DNA from: Gonocerus acuteangulatus
Taxonomy: Eukaryota > Arthropoda > Insecta > Hemiptera > Coreidae
Direction of reading: 5' to 3'
Length of the DNA: 64,000 bases
Assembly (NCBI GenBank): GCA_946811695.1
Contig: OX328128.1
Span: 76,664,821 to 76,728,820, forward strand
Shown here: positions 50,806 through 61,400 of the stretch, in pieces
Numbering within the stretch: position 1 is the stretch's first letter
Layout of the letters: every line of letters starts with the position of its first letter
Program-made: the position numbers and the translations under genes
The notes under the pieces: model-generated
Seen by the model: the letters and a program-made list of their open reading frames with translations, nothing else
The model's database searches: none
Told to the model about the DNA's origin: nothing

Positions 50806-53800
50806 TATTCTTATAGATGACCCAAAATATCAAAATTCTTTTTTATCCTAGGAGGCATGGGGTCATTAAAGCAGTCTTCCTTTATTACACCACTTTATTT
50901 ATAGGGCCCGACATGTTTCGTGCATCTTTTCTTCGCACCTCTTCAGGGGCACTTCTACAACAAAATATAATTTTTTGAACATCCACACAAACCTTTTTTC
51001 TACTATATTAAAACTTTCAATACGATCTTTGAACTGTTCCACAAAATGCATTAAAACATTATCATGCTCCATTAAATGTTACCCCTACCCTAAATATTGC
51101 AATAATTATAGCTAAATTACATATTTTTTTATAAAAGGTGTTGAGTCCTACCTTGCAAGGAAGTCCTCCCGTTACCAAGTACTCCCTCTGGAGTCCGGCT
51201 TAATACTAACCTTGTAAGTGGATTGCCAAAATGGCCCTGTCGTTATCTGTCCTTCGTTGTTGTCCTAGTTAAGTCTACTCGTCTAATATTTTTTTATAAA
51301 TTTTTGGGTATTAATCTATTATTCCATAGAAAATTTGGTGTACATTTTTCTGATCAGTTCTTTTATTCACTGCTATTTTCGAATTTTTTAAAACATAAAT
51401 ATTTTCTTTTATTTTTCTTTTCAGGGTATTTCTTTCTTTATTTAATATTTTAAATTCTTTGAAATTGAAACTGTGTTTTTTTGTTATTGCATGATCCGTC
51501 AATGCTGTACCGTTTCCTTGTGTGTCAATGCTCTTTACATGTTGTATAATTCTTTTACTTAATAATTACACAGATTCCCCAATATAACATTTGTTACAGT
51601 CGTTGCAGTTGATTTTATAAATATTATATTTTGAACTTGATGCTTTAACCCTGTCTTTAATATTACTAAATACATTGTTTATTGTATGTTTATATTTCCA
51701 GCCAATTTTACAAACATCTTTACATATTGTTTTTATTTTGTTTTCTATAAGAGGATGATAATCGAAAGTAAAATATTGCTTAATTGGATTTACATCTTTG
51801 TCAATACTGTTATTTAAAACCAATTGTTTCCTTTTTTGTAAAAATAAGTGATTACTTAACGTGGTTTCTTCTAATCTGCCGTTATTTTTAATGAAAAAAT
51901 GTTTAATATTAGTTTGCACCAATAATCTTTGTTTTTTGTTCGATATATCGGAATTATCATTAAGATCTCTTTTACACTTATTATTCTGCACTTCCTTGTT
52001 TATTACTTCTGTATCTGTTTTAACTTTTTTAGATGGCCTTGATTCAATAAAAGTTTCAGAATATTTTCTTTTCTTTTTGTTTTGTAAATCGTTAAAAAAT
52101 TCGTCCGGTAAATTAAAAAGTTGAGGTTCAAATTTACATTTATCACTATTTTCCGGAAGGTCAATTAATCGTTTAGTATATATTATGTGTTTTTCAACTC
52201 TTTTTATTTGAATTTCAATTAAATCCCTAGGGTAATTATTTTCCGTGAACAAATTTCTCAATTTATTTTTTATTTCACTGTAAAATTTAGGAGATGTTCT
52301 CCGTAAAGCTGATAATGTTCTGTTATATAAAAGGTTCTTTTTGAAATTAAAAGGGTGGCTGGAGTAAAAATGAATCATCCTTGTTGAATGATATGTCTTA
52401 GGTTTCCATTTATACTCTAGGAAATTATTCTCCTTTCTAATTATTTCCATATCCAAAAATCCCAAACTTTTATTCACTTCTAACTCTTTTGTAAACTGCA
52501 AATTATTGCATTTATTATTAAAAATGTTTAAAAGCTCGTCTACTTCATTTCCTTTTACACATAAAATAAGGTCGTCAACGTATCTGTATAAAAACTGTAT
52601 TTTAATTTTGACCTCCGAAATAAGTTCTATAAGAATAAAATTCATAACTATTCCACTAATAGCTATTGAAAGTGGGTTTCCCATCTGTATGCCATAAAGT
52701 TGTTTATATAATTTATTATTAAATTGAAAATATCCAAATTTGCAACATAAGCGAATTCCTTCGATGAATAATTCTTTATTTTTAATTTTTGTGTGTTTTT
52801 TTTTTCAATCTGGTTCCAATTGTTATTTATTATTTTGATTGCTAACTCTACGGGAATATTTGGGAACATGTTAACCACGTCAAATGATACTAATTTAAAA
52901 TCCGGTAAAATCTTAATATCTTTAAGATTGTCTATTAAATGTGTCGCACTTAAAATATCAAAAGGGTTATTATCACAGAATAATTTTAGATCATCTCCTA
53001 ACATTTTCGCTAGTTTTTGTATTGGGGATTCAGATGCACTGATAATAGGTCGCAAAGGCTTATCTTCTTTATGCAACTTGATAAGTCCATAAATTAACGG
53101 GGTCATACAATTATGATTTACTAGTTTTCTTTTATCTATTTTACTTATATAGCGCTTCTTTACCAAATTGTCTAAATATTTAATAACTTTGTTTTTAAGG
53201 CTAGTAGTCGGGTTATAGTCTATTTGTTTATAAACGTTTGGATCCTTTAAAATGTTTTCCATTTTCTGGTTATATGTATCCCTATCGATTAAGACCGTTT
53301 TATTCGATTTGTCCGCTTTTATTATTAAAATGTCAGGATTGTCCTTTTTACAATTGTCTAGTCGTACGTTCGTACTTCTTTAATTTTTCAGCTAGTAAAA
53401 TATCAGTATGATTGGGTATGTTTTTAAAACATATAGTATTTTTAATGTTATTTAGAAAGTTTACACTTTTTTGTCTAATTTTATTCTTCTCTTTGTTTGG
53501 CATTTCTACGTTATCTAGCATGTATTCCAAGTCCGTTATCAGATTAATCCTTTCATTCTCTCTAATCGGTTTTAAGATATTGAATTTGCTGCTTAAAGTT
53601 AGAAACTTCGTAACATGTTCGGGAATAGTTCTGTCAGTTAAGTTCACAATCCAGTCATTGTTTGTTTTTATGTCAGTTGGTAGCTCGTCATTGTTAACAT
53701 TGTCCCTGTGTTTCTTTAAAAGACCGTAGGATTTTTTCGAACAATTTGTGTCAAACTGCGTAAGTATTCTTGTCTTATATAGTCTAAAGTATGTGTCAAC

Positions 53801-54335
53801 CACTTCTTTAATTTTTGAACATTCTATTTGGGTAACGAGAGTACTTTTACATAACTCTTCCCTTTTATTTAATTTTTCTAACATAGCGTAATTCCTAGAC
53901 ATTTCCAATTCTAAAATTTTATATTTAAAGCTATTTACTATATTAACAAATTTCTTATATCCACTAAAAGTAACATTAAATATATCATACAATTTATTAG
54001 TTTTATTGCTTATAAATTTTGGAAAGCATTTAGACTTTTATAAAAAATATGTAATTTAGCTAAAATTATTGCAATATTTAGGGTAGGGGTAACATTTAAT
54101 GGAGCATGATAATGTTTTAATGCATTTTGTGGAACAGTTCAAAGATCGTATTGATAGTTTTAATATAGTTGAAAAAAGGTTTGTGTGGATGTTCAAAAAA
54201 TTATATTTTGTTGTAGAAGTGCCCCTGAAGAGGTGCGAAGAAAAGATGCACGAAACATGTCGGGCCCAATAAATAAAGTGGTGTAATAAAGGAAGACTGC
54301 TTTAATGACCCCATGCCTCCTAGGATAAAAAAGAA

Positions 54336-54396
<61 letters not shown>

Positions 54397-57300
54397 GGTG
54401 TCCCGTAAATGTCTAGTCATATTGTGAGGGGTGATAGAGGACCCTTAGGGGAACAAAAAATGTTCTATGACGATTTCCCGAATTCTCGCCCATAAGGGAG
54501 AAAACGTCGTTTTATTGTTTTTTCGAGACAAACGTACTTTTTAGAAGAATAATCGTTGTAGCTCCTTCCCAGGTGATACTACTAAAAAGGGTGTGACACC
54601 AATCGAAAGCTGAGTAAATTTACTATAAGACTAGTTGAGAGTAAACGTAAAAATGAATGAATGTAAGTATGTATATCTTACCAAAAGAAGGCAATTCTAA
54701 ATTTCCTGACATTTTATTGATATTTCTTTCCAGCGTTACTCCTCAATAAGCAGGATCTGAGATTTCCGGGTTTCAGAAAAACTTTCTCATTTAACCAGCT
54801 TTCCATTCATGTATCACAACCCTGTGTTATTGAAGTATTTGAACGATTTAAGAACAAAAGTTTTTAAAAAAACATGGATCTGTGAAAAGTAAATTATATT
54901 TTTTTCTTCAGTTTATTCAAAAAGCTGAAGGGAAATATTTATTTTTATAAATGTTTACATAAATATTAAGTAAATATTTACTTAAAACAATAAAAAAAAT
55001 TACTTCCACGAATATAAAAAAATTTCCTAAAACAGTAAATAAATAAAATACACATTTATTTTGAATTTGTTCATTCAGGTAACTAATACTGGGTCCAGGA
55101 GGCGGCCATTAAGGAACCCCAACCACACATTAACCTCAAAAATTATTATTTTTACCTAGATCACGCATTTGAACACATTTTTACAGGTACTTATATTTAG
55201 AAAACAAATGCTTTACCTTAAATTAATACTGATGGCTACGCTTGTGAAACTCACTGGGATTCTGAGCCCATGCGTTTTTGTTGTGGTAATTAAAAATTCT
55301 ATCCCTCATAAATAATATGTACATAGTCCTGTAAAAATGTGTTCAAATGCGTGATATAGGTAAAAATAGTAATTTTTGAGGTTAATGTATGGTTGGGGTT
55401 CCTTAATGGCCGCCTCCTGGACCCAGTATTAGTTACCCGAATTAATAAATTCAAAATAAATGTGTATTTTATTTATTTACTGTTTTAAGATTTTTTTTAT
55501 ATCCGTGGAAGTAATTTTTTTATTCTTTTAAGTAAATATTTACTTAATATTTATGTAAACATTTATAAAAATAAATATTTCCCTTCAGCTTTTTGAGTAA
55601 ACTGAAGAAAGAAATATAATTTTCTTTTCACAGATCCATGTTTTTTTTAAAACTTTTGTACTTAAACCGTTCAAATACTTCAGTAACACAAGGTTGTGAT
55701 ACATGAATGGAAAGCTGGTTAAATGAGGAAGTTTTTCTGAAACCCGGAAATCTCAGATCCTGCCCATTGAGGAGTAACGCTGGAAAGAAATATCAATAAA
55801 ATGTCAGGAAATTTAGAATTGCCTTTTTTTTGTAAGATATACATACTTACATTCATTCATTTTTACGTTTACTCCCAACTAGTCTTATAGTAAATTTACT
55901 CAGCTTTCGATTGGTTTCACTCCCTTTCTAGTAGTACCACCTGGGACGGAGCTACAATGATTATGTTTCTAAAAACCATGTTTGTCTCGATAAAACAATA
56001 AAACGACGTTTTCTCCCTTATGGGCGAGAATTCGGGAAATCGTTATAGAACATTTTTTATTCCCCTAAGGGTCCTCTATCACCCCTCACAATATGACTAG
56101 ACATTTACGGGACACCCTGTATATACAGAAAACTTCCTCTAATCTGGCACGTTCGGAACTTGAAGCATACCGGATTATCAAATATTCCGGATTAACATAT
56201 GTATGTCGAAAATTAAACGAAATTTAGACTATAAGACTAGTGCATATTTAATGTTATATGACTCAAATAAAATTGCGCTCTGTTAGAATACGAAAAAGTA
56301 TGTATAATTGATTATTTTAATTGTCCCGTAGAACGAGATGGTCTCAGTCGAGTGAAAGGTATAAACTGAATACAATACAATATTATCCAGGTTGTCCTCA
56401 GTGGGAGCGCACCGCGGCCATGCGACCTATTGTGCTACCCGTTGTTATCTCTCCTCAGAGTATTGCCTTCCAGTAATCCAGAAGTCTCCTTATCGATATT
56501 TCGCTTGGGTGAAGATTGGTATCCTTTGTATCACCAAAGTACCTAAAATGTATGTGATCTAGCCGTCCACAATCACGGATGATGTGTATCGGCGTCTCTT
56601 CTTCTGCTCCGTACCATCTGCAGATGGGGGAATTGACTAGCTTCATCCTATGAAGGTGCTTGTTCAGTTTGCAGTGTCCTGTAATTATTCCAATTGCTTC
56701 TCGAAGTTCTGCTCTGTTCAGGAGCTTCAGCTCCTTCCAGGGTTCTCTAGATGGCCTCAAAGTCTGGTTTTCCCACAGGTTTTGTTGCTTTCTAAGTAGC
56801 CATTGGTAAATTGTCCGTTTGAACAATGACGGTGGTGCCCCACAAAAGGGAGCAGGGTCTATTGGCACTGTAGCGGCACCTCTTCCTGCCATTCCATTCA
56901 ATTCATTAAGTTCCATTTTACATTCCCTGGCCAGTTTTGATGTAGTCATTGGGTTGTTTAGAGCCTTACAGGCAGCTAGGCTGTCCGTTAGAAAATTATT
57001 CCTTTCCTGGCTGCATTGTGTTCCTCTCAACTGAATTGTGGCAGCAAGGATTGCATATACCTCAGCCTGGAAGACCGATGGCTCCCTTCCTAAGGCCATG
57101 CGGGTGCCCCCCCCCCTTGGCACCCCCTATACCATATTCCTGAGCCAGTCCCCTCTGAGGTCTTCGATCCATCTGTATAGACGTTGAATCCATTGGGTAT
57201 GTTCACTGGTGTGGGCACCATGGGAGGTATAAACTGAAAGGTCAACAAGTATCTCTTTGCTCAAAGAGGGTTTCCGTGAATTTGTCTACAATCCTGTTGG

Positions 57301-58443
57301 GCACCACTGGGTTGTTGGGGTGGGGATTTTGTGGGATTTATGCATAAGATCTGAAAAGGCACACTTTTCATGTTTGACCTTGACACCGCTGCCATGCCGG
57401 ATTATCGAGCGTGTCAGACCATAGTATTAGAGGAAGTTTACTGTATATGTATATATACACACACCTACAAAACCCTATGGAGAGAGGAAGGAAATGGCCT
57501 AAAAAGCTTTGATTAATATGCAGAGCATTTCATAATTAATCTTTCACTACAGGAATGAACTACCGGGATTCTCCACTCGTGATGATTACCTTAGAATGTT
57601 GAGAATCTGAAGAATCTTCCATGAGAAGAGCCAGCATCTGAAAAACATACATATCGTCTGAAAAAAAAAAGCGAGACTAATTCTTCAAGGGGAGGGTAGA
57701 ACAATTTGCCTACTTAAATTGATACTTATGAAGGAAAAGAAATTGAAGACTGTCACGGAGGAGCTGCATAAGTGAGAATATACCTCATCAAGAAGGTAAG
57801 TTTATATTGTCATAAGCAACTGACTAAAATATAAAAAAAAAAAAAAAACATAATTTGGTTCTTGGTAAATTCCCTAACTGCTAGTGAATTGATTTTGCTT
57901 ATTTTTACAACACATTTTTCTCATTCATTGGGCTGTATATACTGTAATGATACTTTACATTAGAAATTAAAAGTTCTAAATTCGAATAACCGTTAAAGGT
58001 AAGAAAGGCGGGTAAAGACGAATACAAGGTTTGCGGAAAATAAAAAACAAATAAATTTTTCTTATATTAATTTTCATCAAAAATTAAAAGTTTTAAATTA
58101 AAAAACTAACACAGAAAATTCTGAAAATCCAAAAAAGCTCATTGATATGTTGGATTCGTTGCTGGGATAAGCAAATATTATTTGTTATATTTGTCTAGCA
58201 GTCGATACAGGTAGCATTGGAGACCGATAGGACGCTCCCGCCAAGAAACAACGCCATTCCTCATGCAGCTCTAGTTCAGTGCACAGCTAGTCTCCGATAG
58301 TCATCAGTATTCATGAAGCCTAGGCTCAACTTGTTAATGAAGATCCAGTTATAACGAAGATCCTGTCCTATGCAGTTAATACCGAGGTGGCTTTATATCA
58401 GGTAATGCTTGTTTATTCCTATGCCTGGATGTAACTTATCTAT

Positions 58444-58488
<45 letters not shown>

Positions 58489-61400
58489 TAGTTAAAATTA
58501 TCTTTGTTTTGCTCTACTGGACTCGAACCCGACCCCTGAGATAAAGAGTTTTTAAATTTAAATATTATACCTTTTGTCGACCGAACGTGGTGCAATTCTC
58601 AAATTCAAATATTTTAATTAATTCTTTTTATATTATAACAATACGTTACCGGCAAAGAATAGAAGCCAGGCATTCTATAGAATTCCTAAGCATTTTATAT
58701 AATGCCTGGTGTGGGTTTAGGTTAAGTATAGAAAGTATTAGTTGCTACGACATTTTACACACGTGCCTAGGAATTGTGTAAAATCCCTAGGTATTCTATA
58801 AAATGCCTGTTGCCCATTTGGTATTGTATAAAATTAAAAAGGTTCTGAGTTTATTTTATACACTCTACCTAGATAATGTGAATAATTCTAAAAATTGGTT
58901 AAAAACTAGCTCTTTTAGTAAGGCAAACAATTTATTCCATAAAGTTTAATAAAGTGAGATTGTAATTTACATGCTTGGAGCTAAGTGGTGTAGCAGGGCT
59001 AAGAATTGCCACAGTTAATTAAAATTGCAATTTCTTTGCTCTTTTACACATTTACAATTTTCACTCTGAGATTTATTCATGGATGAACACTTCACTAAGC
59101 CTTGCCTAAAAGCTACAAATCCTGTATTTCATACTTACTTACTCCCCGGCTCTACAGGTCTTTGTGATTGGCTTTCCGGACTATGCCCTTCCATCCGTCA
59201 CGGTCCATGACAGCGTTCCTCGAATTTTTTACACCCAGTTTAGCAGCATCCCGTGCTACTTCGTCTTTCCAACGGCTTCTTGGCCTGCCTCTTTTTCTCT
59301 TTTTTTCCTAGGATTCCCATGCTCCTTCATTCTCACAAATTGACCCGCCCATCGCAGCCTACCTGTTTTTATATAATTAACGACATCCTGATTTTTCAGT
59401 ATGGCTGCAATTTCAGCATTACTCTTTATCATCCCTTTTCCATCTATCTTAGCTGCACCATATATCCTTCTAATGATCCGTCTTTCAAAAATCCTTAGCT
59501 TATGGGAGTCAGTAGATGGAAGGCGCCATGTTTCCGACCCGTAGGTAACAACCGGTTTGATAAGAGTATTGTACAGCTTCAATTTGGTCTTCCTTGAGAG
59601 AAAGTTTGATTTGAGGAGCTTGAGGTTTGCGTAATATGCCCTATTGCCAGCCATTATTCTTTTTTGTATTTCGTGGCTAATCCTGTTTTCCTTGTTGATT
59701 GAGGAGCCTAAGTAAGTGAAACTGTATTTCATACTTTGACTAAAGTGCAGTAGAAATTCTATAAAATGACCAGGGAAAGTATAAAATACGCTTGATTTAG
59801 GCATTGTGTATAATGCCTAGGCATTCTATACATTCCAGTAACATATACGTTGAGCGGTATTTTCACTGAGTCTTTTTCCTTATTTGGAAATTTTTGTGGA
59901 TTAAGGACTATATTTTTCCCATAAATGGGCATACGAGACCTGTTTGATGGAACTAGCCAATCAGACACTGTAGAGTGCAATATGGTTAGAATGCCCTTCA
60001 GGCTAGAATAGCTAATCAAATAGCCTAATACCTCAGTTACCAGACAGTTCTCTAGGTAAATGGACACCCCATGTTCACATCTGGAGTATGGCGAATTGTC
60101 CTCTACGATCCGATGACTAAAACTCTCAGAGCTCGTTTGAGAGGCCTCCGTCATACTCGGGTGATCCTCCTCACTGAGACTCATCGCTCATCTTGCTACA
60201 CGAACCTTTCCTCATATTTATCCATCCCAACCTTATGTTTCCTATCGGCTATCTTCCCTATGTACCAGACTAGAATCAGTGCTAAATGGATATACGCTTA
60301 TTGTTGGAAGAGGCCTCACCATGACTCTCATGTAGGCAAAATGTTGTATAAATAAATTTGCATTTATGCTATGGCATTATTAGTACTGAAAAAAAATAAA
60401 TAATTACTATAAAAATAAATAAGATATACCTTCTCTGCCTCGTCTGCATTCCTTGGCAGTCCCAGTGACTCTTCGCCATTCTTTACAACCTTCTGCAATT
60501 AGTGCAATAATGTAAATTGGTTTACATTCTAATAAAATTTAGATATCTTTAAGATATATCAATAATAGTATCTATATATACTCGTTATTCGCTATGATTT
60601 GTTAATATTATATTGAACCAGAGTAGGGCATTATTCAATAAATGTTTTATTCGATAATCATTCAAATAAATTTTTATTGAATAAGAATGTATTCAGTTAT
60701 TCATCGACCGATTTCCGCAAATTCACATATTGAATACGTATTGCTTCTGATGTCATATGGAGGAAACAATCAAGCCTGCTGTAAGATTTGATCTGGCATT
60801 TTGTAGCACTTATAAATGCAAACAGTTTTCTCAATGATGAAAGTTAATAATCAAAACATCGTACAAGGACTGACGATAATTTGGAAATTTTTTTACGTTT
60901 TTGTATCAGTGGAATTATTCCAAACATCGATGGATAGGTTTCTTAAACTCAAGCTCAAGTGTCTCATTGATATCGTGATGCTATTTAACTTCCGTAGTTT
61001 GTAATAATTCCAAATTTCACAATTTAATTATTTTAAATAACACAGATTTGTTGGAATAGATTAAATAGAGGTTCTTATTATTTTCTAGTCAGGATTGAGA
61101 TGATATATTTTCTTTCTTTTTAAATAAAAGCCATTGTCTTTAGTGAGAATTGAGCCCACAACCTTAGGCACAGAATTCTCACAGCCACCGTGTCTCCTAT
61201 TCTAATAAGTATAATAGTTGATTAGGAGTCAAGAATTTACCTTCACTGCGTCGCTGCTTGAGACAATATTCTGAAAACGAATTAAAACAAATACATTAAC
61301 AATTGTTTAATGTTTCGAGCCTTACAGATATCTCTTCAGAAGCATTTATTAAACACTGGCAATCTGCAGCTATATCCTGTTTAGATAAACAGAAAAGTTC

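Noticed and set aside
51861..53729. Plus-strand open frames within 51.8-53.7 kb
   Set aside because: Antisense shadows of the Penelope-like reverse transcriptase.
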